This document shows, one piece after another, positions 9,181 through 19,055 of a stretch of DNA of 64,000 bases. Position numbers and translations under genes: made by a program. The notes under the pieces were generated by a model that did no database searches, was not told where the DNA came from, and saw only the letters and a program-made list of their open reading frames with translations. The number at the start of each line of letters is the position of its first letter. The first letter of the stretch is position 1. The DNA is from Sphingobacterium thalpophilum (GTDB lineage Bacteria > Bacteroidota > Bacteroidia > Sphingobacteriales > Sphingobacteriaceae): positions 124,001-188,000 of the forward strand of contig NZ_LR590484.1 in assembly GCF_901482695.1 (NCBI RefSeq), given 5' to 3'.

Positions 9181-9432
9181 TTATCTACAAGCTTCTCCCC
9201 ATTGAGCACTTGCATATATAAAACCCGCAGCACCAATTCCAGCTCCCACCACAGAAGCTCCACTAGCAGCTAATCCCACAAAAGCCAAAGCAAGGCCAAC
9301 AGATGCTCCAGCACAGGATGATAAAAAGCTTTTTGCTAATTTGTTATTTGATGCAGATTTAACAAATATATTTTTCTCTTTTAAAGATAAAAATTCTGGA
9401 TGAACTTCTGCAGTGTAAGTTAATTTATACAT
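9181..9432 (-). CDS. Gly/Ala-rich hydrophobic small protein, bacteriocin-like composition
   Basis: I use the ATG at 9432 (MYKLTYTAEVHPEFLSLKEK); a longer reading from 9453 would start inside a hairpin. The 83-residue product has a polar N-terminal half of about 37 residues and a hydrophobic C-terminal half rich in small residues (GASVGLALAFVGLAASGASV, then GAGIGAAGFIYASAQWGEACR) with several GxxxG/AxxxG spacings and two cysteines (SSCAG and the penultimate Cys). This resembles unmodified pore-forming peptides or transmembrane oligomers in composition. There is no double-glycine cleavage site and no export gene nearby, so a bacteriocin call is not proven. Confidence 0.55.
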   Translation of the reverse strand: MYKLTYTAEVHPEFLSLKEKNIFVKSASNNKLAKSFLSSCAGASVGLALAFVGLAASGASVVGAGIGAAGFIYASAQWGEACR

Positions 9433-9440
9433 CAAAAGTA

Positions 9441-9469
9441 CGCCCCTGATCATTACTGATTAAGGGGCG
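9441..9469 (-). terminator. GC-rich hairpin after the GH97 gene
   Basis: Seven-base GC-rich arms (9441-9447 and 9463-9469) with a 15-base loop. On the minus strand it lies 61 bases past the GH97 stop and 9 bases before the ATG at 9432, so it could end the polysaccharide-locus transcript, or control translation of the small gene. The T-rich tail is short. Confidence 0.5.
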
Positions 9470-9529
9470 CTTACATACAATCCATAGACAAGTTGCCACC
9501 TACAACTTTGTCTTTTAGATCATTGATTT

Positions 9530-11692
<2,163 letters not shown>

Positions 11693-11701
11693 TTATGATA
11701 A

Positions 11702-14206
11702 TTAGTGGATTTTTATATTTTTCGCATTTCGATCATCCGTCAGTTTAATGATGCAGCTTCCCTGTTGGGCATCCCATGTCCAGCTCGGCTCATTGTTCTT
11801 TATCGTTGACGTTCGATTATTGTCCACAACCGCATAGGATATGGTCTTCCCATCAATGGTGACGTCATTGGGCCTGCTTTCAAGATGATAGCATAAGTAG
11901 AGCTGCCTTCCTTTGGCAGGTGTGTATCCTTTATCCCGGGGTTGAATAGCTGTTTCAAAATCGCCTTCAGCCAGGGTTGTGCAGGTAAAGCGTGTCGTAG
12001 AACCAATACCTTTGAGATAATCCTGTGTCTCTCCATCGTCTTCATAAAGTTCAAATGTAGCGGACTCACCCTCATAATTAGGGAAGATATGGATATAAAG
12101 CGGAGGCATTGGATCCTGGCCGATATATTGCATGATCGGCATCATGGGTACGATAGCACCTCTTTTGACAAACATCGGGATTCGGTTTAGAGCTGCGCGG
12201 TAGGCAATCTGCTGCCCCCCAAGGTATACCGTCTTTTTGTCATTAAAATCAATCCATTCGCCATCGGGCAGATAGAGTTTTTTGACCCGTTCGCCTTTTT
12301 TCAGCACAGGGGCCACAAGGATTTCCTGTCCAAACATAAACTGATCATTGATCCCAATAACCTGGTCGTCTAGTGGAAATTCCATAAACAAGCCCCTTAA
12401 TATAGGTAGACCAGTCTGATGCGCTTTGTGCGCATAGGAATAGAGATATGGAAACAGTTGATATTTGAGTTCAATGGCTGTCTTGGCATTTTTTTCGGCG
12501 ACCTCACCAAATAACCAGGGTTCGACCGCATTGTTGCCCTCGTGATGGGCGCGGCTCAATGGATTAAAAATACCAAATTGCATCCAACGTGTATACAGCT
12601 CTGCCATAGCAGGGTAATCTGTAATGTCTCCACAATAACCTGAAATGTCTGTCGTCCAAAACGGAATACCGCCAAGACCCGCCGATAATCCGACCGCAAC
12701 CTGATTGGCCAATTGGCTCCAGCCTTCGGTCACCTCGGTCCCGCTGCCGCTATCGCCAGACCAGCCAAAGGTATAGCGCTGAAGTCCGGCATAAGCTGCG
12801 CGTGTCATCTGAAAGATCCGCTTGTTGGGATTATGCTTGTCAAACTGCTCTTTCACCACCTTATCCCAGGTAAGACCGTATACGTTGTGGATCTCGGCAT
12901 GCATGCCTAACTGGTGTTGCATATGAAGTCTATCAACATCCTCTTCATTGCTCCAGGCAGGCTCCCCCATATCTGTCCAGAAACCACTAACACCATCGGC
13001 TAAGGGCTTCTGCTGGAGTTGCCCCCACCAGTCGGCCACAGATGGATTTGTAAAATCAACGACCCCACAATTACCACCCCATGGCCAAGGCATATCATAA
13101 GATGTACCCGTACGGCGGTCCTTGACAAAATATCCTTTTTGATGGGCCTCCTGCCACTGTCTTTTATTTGCTTGCGACACCACTGGATCTTGTGAGAGAA
13201 TCATCTTAAATCCTTGATCATTCAGCTTTTTGAGCATTCCTTTGGGATCTTTATAATTTCCTTTACGCCAGTTGAAATCTTGCAGTTCCTGTGTCCAACC
13301 AATATCCTGATAGATGATATCACAGGGAATTTCGCGCTTTCGAAATTCGGAAGCGATCTCCAAAGCCTGGTCTTCCCGAGTATAAAGTCCACGGCTCTGT
13401 GCAAAACCAAACGCCCACCTTGGTGGCATGATCGGTTTCCCAGTCAAAGCGATATATTGCTGTTGGATCTCTTTATAATCCTTCCCATAGATAAAATAGT
13501 AGATGAAGGGACCATCTGGTGCTTCAAAAGAATAGGATTCTGTACTGCTGGTTCCAAAGTCAAAAGCTGTTTTATAGGTATTGTCCAAAAAAATACCATA
13601 ATGGTAGCTGCTCATGAAAAAAGGAATACTCTTATACAATGGATCTTCTTGACTGCTATAACAGGGTTTGTCGCTATTCCACATCTTGTAAGACCGGCCT
13701 CTTCGATTGAGCGGCCCAGTCTTTTCGCCTAGGCCAAAGAATTGCTCATCGGGACGCAGTACTTTATGTGCCACGGTTTTGGTGCCGCTCGTGCGGTGTC
13801 CAAGACTTTTATAATCACTGAAAACCAACTTTTGCCACTTATCGTAAATCAGCAACTGCATGGGATCCTTGTTGAGGCGGACACGCAGCTTTCCGGTGAA
13901 GATTTCGAAGCTTGCCGGTTCGTTATTCACCTTGATTTCACCGATGTCCTCAAGCTGTTCATGAACTACTGCAAAGGAAGCGTTCTTCCTTTGTAGTGTG
14001 CCGCTGGCATCATACCATATCCGAACAACAGAACTGCTGCAAAAATAAAACTCCAGCTTAGCATCGTCGCTGCAATTGAAAGTCACCTTTCGCCCCTCGA
14101 TCTGATAATCTTGGCATTGTGTCGCTTTCATCACCTGCCCTGCTGCTCCATGAACGATGGAGATCAGGCAAAACAGCATCAAATAAAAAGATTTTAGTTT
14201 ATGCAT
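11702..14206 (-). CDS. GH31 alpha-glucosidase/alpha-glycosidase
   Basis: 834 residues with a signal peptide (cleavage near AAGQ). The N-terminal beta domain covers about 25-255, the catalytic barrel about 256-620, then proximal and distal C-terminal beta domains including a DUF5110-like part. The nucleophile is Asp412 in FWTDMGEPAW and the acid/base Asp485 in GWSGDSGSG. The substrate-loop signature PPRWAFGFAQSR is present. In this setting it most likely removes glucose from alpha-1,6-linked oligosaccharides made by the GH66 enzyme; alpha-xylosidase cannot be excluded by sequence reading alone. It starts 9 bases after GH66 and is followed by GH97 after 12. Confidence 0.94.
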   Translation of the reverse strand: MHKLKSFYLMLFCLISIVHGAAGQVMKATQCQDYQIEGRKVTFNCSDDAKLEFYFCSSSVVRIWYDASGTLQRKNASFAVVHEQLEDIGEIKVNNEPASFEIFTGKLRVRLNKDPMQLLIYDKWQKLVFSDYKSLGHRTSGTKTVAHKVLRPDEQFFGLGEKTGPLNRRGRSYKMWNSDKPCYSSQEDPLYKSIPFFMSSYHYGIFLDNTYKTAFDFGTSSTESYSFEAPDGPFIYYFIYGKDYKEIQQQYIALTGKPIMPPRWAFGFAQSRGLYTREDQALEIASEFRKREIPCDIIYQDIGWTQELQDFNWRKGNYKDPKGMLKKLNDQGFKMILSQDPVVSQANKRQWQEAHQKGYFVKDRRTGTSYDMPWPWGGNCGVVDFTNPSVADWWGQLQQKPLADGVSGFWTDMGEPAWSNEEDVDRLHMQHQLGMHAEIHNVYGLTWDKVVKEQFDKHNPNKRIFQMTRAAYAGLQRYTFGWSGDSGSGTEVTEGWSQLANQVAVGLSAGLGGIPFWTTDISGYCGDITDYPAMAELYTRWMQFGIFNPLSRAHHEGNNAVEPWLFGEVAEKNAKTAIELKYQLFPYLYSYAHKAHQTGLPILRGLFMEFPLDDQVIGINDQFMFGQEILVAPVLKKGERVKKLYLPDGEWIDFNDKKTVYLGGQQIAYRAALNRIPMFVKRGAIVPMMPIMQYIGQDPMPPLYIHIFPNYEGESATFELYEDDGETQDYLKGIGSTTRFTCTTLAEGDFETAIQPRDKGYTPAKGRQLYLCYHLESRPNDVTIDGKTISYAVVDNNRTSTIKNNEPSWTWDAQQGSCIIKLTDDRNAKNIKIH

Positions 14207-14215
14207 AATAGGTTT

Positions 14216-15967
14216 TTAATATTCGATCACAACCATGTCCCAATACTTGAGCCCCGGCAGATCGATGGTCAATTTATTTCCTGTCTGCGCTTTAGTAAGC
14301 GGAATAGCGACGCCCCCTTGCATATCGGGCGATGCAAACCATACTCGCTTGACAGTACGTGTCACGTCGAGCTTGATCTGTAGGCCATCGATACGGGAGG
14401 GTTCCTGTTGGGTCCCGTTGGTGTCGCGCCATTCCATAGTATTGGCATCCTTAAAATTGATCAAATGGATTACATCACGATTAGCAAAATGTCGCCCATA
14501 GCTTGTAATACTGCCTGATCTTGCTTTACCATTACTGATAGTCAAAGCGTTTGTACCGGTGACACTAAAGACCGCGGCTGTACCACCGTCTCGCAATACG
14601 TTTTGGTAGGCGACCATAAAGTCATAATATTGGATCAGCTTTTCCTTTGTTGTTCCTTTAAGCAGCAGGTTGTTATTTGCAAAATATTCATTGGTCAAAT
14701 AATGTTCTCCCATTTCAAGGTGAGCCCCTCCATTGGCAAAAATGACCGCATTGGTCAGCAACACACCCGGCTCATTGACAAAGCCGGCCTGATTGGACTT
14801 AGCATAGTTCATATAAGCTGCTAATACGGTATTCTTATTGTAATTGCCAAAACGGTCATTGTCCTGAATAATTTTCACCAATTCATCGTATGATTTGTTG
14901 GGATCCCAAACTTCGGTATATAAAAAATCAACAGCCGATGATGCTATCCCAGACTCCTGACCATATTGATTAACTGCATTCATCACGTGATACTTACCCG
15001 GAAAAGCCTTCTTTGACGCTGCTATGAATGAGCCGTAGCGCTGCTCTAGTTTCACTTCTTTGCCGGTATAGTCATATAGTTTTCCGCGGTCTCCCAACTG
15101 ATCGATGTGATAGCCGTCAAAATTATAGACCGCAAATACATCTTGATGTCTTTTGTTAATGTAGGTCTGCCAGGCGGAGTTGCCGGGATCGACCAAATAG
15201 ATATTGCTGCGAAAGGGTGCATTCAAGGGATGCCTATCTTTCTCCTGATGTTGATTATCCTTAAAAAGGTACCATTGTTCGGATACCCCATCACTTGCCG
15301 CATTGGACAAAGCGCCATACAACAAGTTGTAGAACATCGCTTTCATACCTTTATCATGAGCGGCCTGAATATACCCATCCACGGTAGATTTGTAATTAGT
15401 CCGGCCGATAAGATCCAGCCAGGAATCAGCCGGACTGGATACTGAACCGGCCAAAGGTTTATGCTGATCCATCTGCCAGTCATAAAACTGGATTCCATTG
15501 ATATGGAAACGGTTGAGCGTTTCGACATTGCGTTGTATTGCCTGCTGATCAAGGCGATCATAATTGGATACAAATCCATACCGTGGAAACTTGCGCCAGT
15601 CAGAGGATACATCAACGGCTATGCTATAGAGCGGCTTTTTGGTTGTATCATCAGTTTTAAAAAGATAGACCATGTAGCCCCGAAAGTCTGTCGTAGGTGG
15701 TGTCCAGGTCCAGCTCAACTGCGAAAGCGGCTCCTCCTTGATCAATTCGCCCAGATAGGTATAGGCGACACTCAAATTATTGTCGGAGATTGCAGCTGTA
15801 AATGTGATCTTTTCCCCAGGTTTATAAACTGCCTTATCTGTATTGATGACAGGCTTAAAATAGGTCTGCCCATAGGTGATCGGATCTTTGTCAATATCGT
15901 AATAGTTGTTGCAGCTCCCGCTTAGAAGCATTCCGCCGGCAACCACAAGTCTGAATATTCGTTTCAT
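14216..15967 (-). CDS. GH66 endo-dextranase, lipoprotein
   Basis: 583 residues with lipobox LLSGSC (Cys19), so probably anchored at the outer membrane. Residues about 35-120 form a beta domain (YKPGEKITFTA), followed by the GH66 barrel with RYGFVSNY near 129 and HINGIQFYDWQ near 155. The nucleophile is Asp289 in GYHIDQLGDRG and the acid/base Glu352 in FLYTEVWD. GH66 enzymes cleave alpha-1,6-glucans internally (dextranase) or form cycloisomaltooligosaccharides. The protein lacks the large insert expected for cyclising enzymes (family knowledge; by length), so plain dextranase is favoured. It is separated from the SusE/F gene by 81 bases that hold a hairpin. Confidence 0.93.
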   Translation of the reverse strand: MKRIFRLVVAGGMLLSGSCNNYYDIDKDPITYGQTYFKPVINTDKAVYKPGEKITFTAAISDNNLSVAYTYLGELIKEEPLSQLSWTWTPPTTDFRGYMVYLFKTDDTTKKPLYSIAVDVSSDWRKFPRYGFVSNYDRLDQQAIQRNVETLNRFHINGIQFYDWQMDQHKPLAGSVSSPADSWLDLIGRTNYKSTVDGYIQAAHDKGMKAMFYNLLYGALSNAASDGVSEQWYLFKDNQHQEKDRHPLNAPFRSNIYLVDPGNSAWQTYINKRHQDVFAVYNFDGYHIDQLGDRGKLYDYTGKEVKLEQRYGSFIAASKKAFPGKYHVMNAVNQYGQESGIASSAVDFLYTEVWDPNKSYDELVKIIQDNDRFGNYNKNTVLAAYMNYAKSNQAGFVNEPGVLLTNAVIFANGGAHLEMGEHYLTNEYFANNNLLLKGTTKEKLIQYYDFMVAYQNVLRDGGTAAVFSVTGTNALTISNGKARSGSITSYGRHFANRDVIHLINFKDANTMEWRDTNGTQQEPSRIDGLQIKLDVTRTVKRVWFASPDMQGGVAIPLTKAQTGNKLTIDLPGLKYWDMVVIEY

Positions 15968-16005
15968 CTGTAAATAATTATATCATGCACTCAGAAGCTT
16001 ATTAT

Positions 16006-16034
16006 TTTCCTCCATTTTGTTGATGGAGGAAAAA
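16006..16034 (-). terminator. Intra-operon hairpin between SusE/F-like and GH66 genes
   Basis: Perfect 11-base arms (16006-16016 and 16024-16034) with a 7-base loop, 15 bases after the SusE/F stop. It could partially end transcription or protect the 3' end of the susCDE message, so that binding/import genes are expressed above the enzymes. Confidence 0.6.
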
Positions 16035-16048
16035 ACCTTAAGATTGAT

Positions 16049-17512
16049 TTATTGTTTGATAATTGTGACTGTTTCCTGTAGCTGATCCAGTGTGATACTG
16101 TAGGTACCCGGAGTGGTCACTTTCCACTTATTATCTGGATTAGAGCCAGACTTGCTAAAGATCATCTGCTCGGTCTGCCCTGAGGGTGTCCTGCCATTTT
16201 GTGAGGCCAAAAACCATGCGCCATTCCAATCGGCCTGTTTATCGCAACTGAACTTTAATTCACCGGCTTTAAGTGTTCCAGACCAGGTGAATCTGTGGGG
16301 TGTATCACCGTTGACCATCGGGGTTGCTGCGGCAATATCCCAACCATTGGGTGTCGCATCGCCCACAAGATAAATAACCGCAAACGGTGTAAAAGGAGCA
16401 ATGGTAATTTTATTGGCCCGTAGATCCAGCCTGATCTTATAGGTTCCTTTATTAATCCGCCATTTATAATCATTTTTATTTTCACTCTCGGACCACTTGA
16501 CGACAGGTAGGTCTGTTCCAACGCCTTGTTGATCTGTCTCTGGGCGCAAAAAGACAACGCTTGGATCAAAATCCGGCTTCGTTGCAATCTTAAACTCGTC
16601 TGTGCTATTACCAGAGTTTAAGACGGCATGATAGGTAAAAATAAAAGGGTCATTCGGGTCTTTCGCCATAGGCTGAAAGTTCCAACCGGTAAAGCCACCC
16701 ACAAACCACAGTGCATCATACATAGCTCCCTCAATTTCAGTAATGGCAATTGATAGATCGATCAGATTGACTTTGACTTGGTATAGTCCCGATTTGGCAA
16801 CGGTAAATGGAACATCGTAGGGATCTGACTCCGACTCACGATAATAGAGCTTTTCATTACTTGTTCCTTTGTTGTACGAAGGTCTAAAATTGCCCAAAGT
16901 GCTGATAAACTTAAACTCGCCCGGACTCAATACGCCTTGCCATATAAAGGCTCCTGGTGTACCCTGTATCGGATTCATCCTGCTGGCTTTGTTCGCATCC
17001 CAGCCGTTGCTTGTTGCGCTACCAAGGATATAGAGTGTTTCGGTAATCGGCTTGTAGGTTTTGACCTTTAAACTAATTATTTGAGACAGCTGTGCTGCGC
17101 TTTGTCCGTCTTGGGTCTCTGCTGTGACACGAGCTTCCAGCTGTGCTCCGCTTCCTGCTGTGATGCCAAGCTTGTCAATCAACAATTGATTAAAATCTTT
17201 GGTAACATATCTTTGTGACCGCAATCCTTTCTCAAAAGTACTGCTAATGACAGGCTTAAAATCCTTCCCTTTTTCACCGATTTCAAGGGTATACTTGATG
17301 GCGGCATTCGTTCCAAAATTAGAACCGGATGTCCAATCGAATACGACAGCTTCCTGCTCCGGGGCGGCAACATTCAATACAATATCTGATGTCGAGACAC
17401 TAAGTTCTAAGGGGCCATCGGGATAGAGGACATGGCCAAAATCGTCTTTACAGGACTGACAGAACAAGGACGAAATCAAGATCAAATTGATAATATAATA
17501 TAGTCTTTTCAT
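16049..17512 (-). CDS. SusE/SusF-like surface glycan-binding lipoprotein
   Basis: 487 residues with lipobox ending QSC (Cys21). Residues about 30-155 form a SusE N-terminal immunoglobulin-like domain (VVFDWTSGSNFGTNAAIKYT). Three related starch-binding modules follow: TLYILGSATSNGWD (158-260), ALWFVGGFTGWN (266-375) and VIYLVGDATPNGWD (378-487), each opening with the same strand and an aromatic-rich end. Such proteins hold alpha-glucan at the surface for the SusCD complex. The middle module replaces the NGWD ending with TGWN and carries an insert, so binding may differ. It lies 37 bases after SusD. Confidence 0.9.
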   Translation of the reverse strand: MKRLYYIINLILISSLFCQSCKDDFGHVLYPDGPLELSVSTSDIVLNVAAPEQEAVVFDWTSGSNFGTNAAIKYTLEIGEKGKDFKPVISSTFEKGLRSQRYVTKDFNQLLIDKLGITAGSGAQLEARVTAETQDGQSAAQLSQIISLKVKTYKPITETLYILGSATSNGWDANKASRMNPIQGTPGAFIWQGVLSPGEFKFISTLGNFRPSYNKGTSNEKLYYRESESDPYDVPFTVAKSGLYQVKVNLIDLSIAITEIEGAMYDALWFVGGFTGWNFQPMAKDPNDPFIFTYHAVLNSGNSTDEFKIATKPDFDPSVVFLRPETDQQGVGTDLPVVKWSESENKNDYKWRINKGTYKIRLDLRANKITIAPFTPFAVIYLVGDATPNGWDIAAATPMVNGDTPHRFTWSGTLKAGELKFSCDKQADWNGAWFLASQNGRTPSGQTEQMIFSKSGSNPDNKWKVTTPGTYSITLDQLQETVTIIKQ

Positions 17513-17549
17513 CTTTTAAATTTGTTAGTTGGTTAATTACCAAATGGTT

Positions 17550-19043
17550 TTAATAACCGGGATTCTGCTTCAAATTTGGATTGGCGTCAATCTCAACTTG
17601 AGGAATAGGTAACAACAAATGTTTTGCGGTCGCATTGAGCTTACCGATGCTGTGCAGAAAGTTAAGCGCATACTGTCCATTGTCCCAGCGAATCAAATCA
17701 AACCAGCGTTGTCCTTCAAAAGCAAGTTCTATTCTTCTTTCGTGACGGATCTTTTCGCGCATATCAGCCTGGGAAAGCCCTGTAATTGACGTTTTGTCGG
17801 TCAACCCAGCTCGTTGTCGCACCAAATACAAGGGATCCACAGCTTGAGCTGTATTGCCGAGTTCATTGAGTGCCTCAGCCTTCATCAATAGCACATCTGC
17901 ATAACGCAGCACAACGATATTGGCCGCATTGGTATTGTAATCGGGTGAAATGGACAATGGAACCAAAAATTTGCGCACGTTATATCCTGTGGAGGACATA
18001 TTGGATTTGTAGGCCTTACCGTCGAAAAGTGGTCCTCCTTCATACAAAATAGTTTTATCTTTGCGCAAGTCTCCAGTTTCATATTGGGAGACAAACTCCG
18101 CCGTTGGCTGATTCCAACCATAGCCACCGCCTACCCAGCCGGAATTGCGTGGTCCCATATAGGTACTCAGCCAGTTTGCCTGATTTTCATCGTCCCAAAA
18201 TCCGGCCTTGGTAAGTCCATAATATTGCACTTCAAAGAGCGATTCGGCTGTATTTTTATGACGAGGCTCACCTCCAAAACAGTCACTATAGTCGGCATTA
18301 AGTACATACCCCAGCGACTCGACCTGATTGCATTGATCAATGCACAACTGATATTGTTTTAGTGTGAGGTAAACTTTTGCCAAAAGGCCTGCCGCAGCTC
18401 CTTTACTGACGCGTCCCTTATCCTGATCGGCATATTCCTCACGACGTGGTAAAAGTGTAATGGCTTCCTTAAGGTCTGGTACAATGACTTCATTATAGAT
18501 GCGTTCTTTGCTCACGCGAGCCGGTTTGAGATCATCTCCGGGTTTTGCGGGTACCAACGAAAGCGGCACATCGCCAAACAGCTGAACCAAGATAAAATAA
18601 TAGTTGGCACGGAGGAATTTGGCTTCGCCGATCAATCTGTTTTTCAATTGGAGATCTATATCCATCGAAGGGACATTTTCCAGGACGGTATTACAATATA
18701 AAATACCGGGATTGGGTCCTCGCCAAAGATCAACCGCCGAGAAATTGTCTGGGCCAGTAGAAAAATTGGATAGTTGGATCGTTTCTATTCCATCATCGCC
18801 ACCACCTGCGCCCACGACACTATTCCCCGCCATAATGTCTAATGACCATATCCGCATATTGTATAACTTGGGCCGTTGGAGTGGCTGATATGCCGCATTG
18901 ATCATTGCAACGGCAGCGGAAGCATCCTTGACGGACTCGGCACTGGGATCCTCAAGAGGTTCTTTATCCAAAAATTTTGAACATGAGCCCAACCAGAGGG
19001 GCATCGCCGCAAGGGCTATATAAAATATTTTTTTCATCATCAT
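17550..19043 (-). CDS. SusD/RagB family glycan-binding lipoprotein
   Basis: 497 residues with lipobox WLGSC (Cys21). Typical SusD features are KFLRANYYFILVQLFGDVPL near residue 145, a central TPR-like part, and the C-terminal RRIELAFEGQRWFDLIRW motif near 430-450, ending NPNLKQNPGY. It follows SusC by 12 bases. In dextran-type loci the SusD protein helps capture the alpha-1,6-glucan chain at the outer surface. Confidence 0.96.
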   Translation of the reverse strand: MMMKKIFYIALAAMPLWLGSCSKFLDKEPLEDPSAESVKDASAAVAMINAAYQPLQRPKLYNMRIWSLDIMAGNSVVGAGGGDDGIETIQLSNFSTGPDNFSAVDLWRGPNPGILYCNTVLENVPSMDIDLQLKNRLIGEAKFLRANYYFILVQLFGDVPLSLVPAKPGDDLKPARVSKERIYNEVIVPDLKEAITLLPRREEYADQDKGRVSKGAAAGLLAKVYLTLKQYQLCIDQCNQVESLGYVLNADYSDCFGGEPRHKNTAESLFEVQYYGLTKAGFWDDENQANWLSTYMGPRNSGWVGGGYGWNQPTAEFVSQYETGDLRKDKTILYEGGPLFDGKAYKSNMSSTGYNVRKFLVPLSISPDYNTNAANIVVLRYADVLLMKAEALNELGNTAQAVDPLYLVRQRAGLTDKTSITGLSQADMREKIRHERRIELAFEGQRWFDLIRWDNGQYALNFLHSIGKLNATAKHLLLPIPQVEIDANPNLKQNPGY

Positions 19044-19055
19044 GAGTCTAATTGG

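Noticed and set aside
9181..9432. Double-glycine bacteriocin leader
   Set aside because: No GG, GA or GS cleavage site occurs at the expected position after the N-terminal part, so no leader-peptidase exporter call is made.
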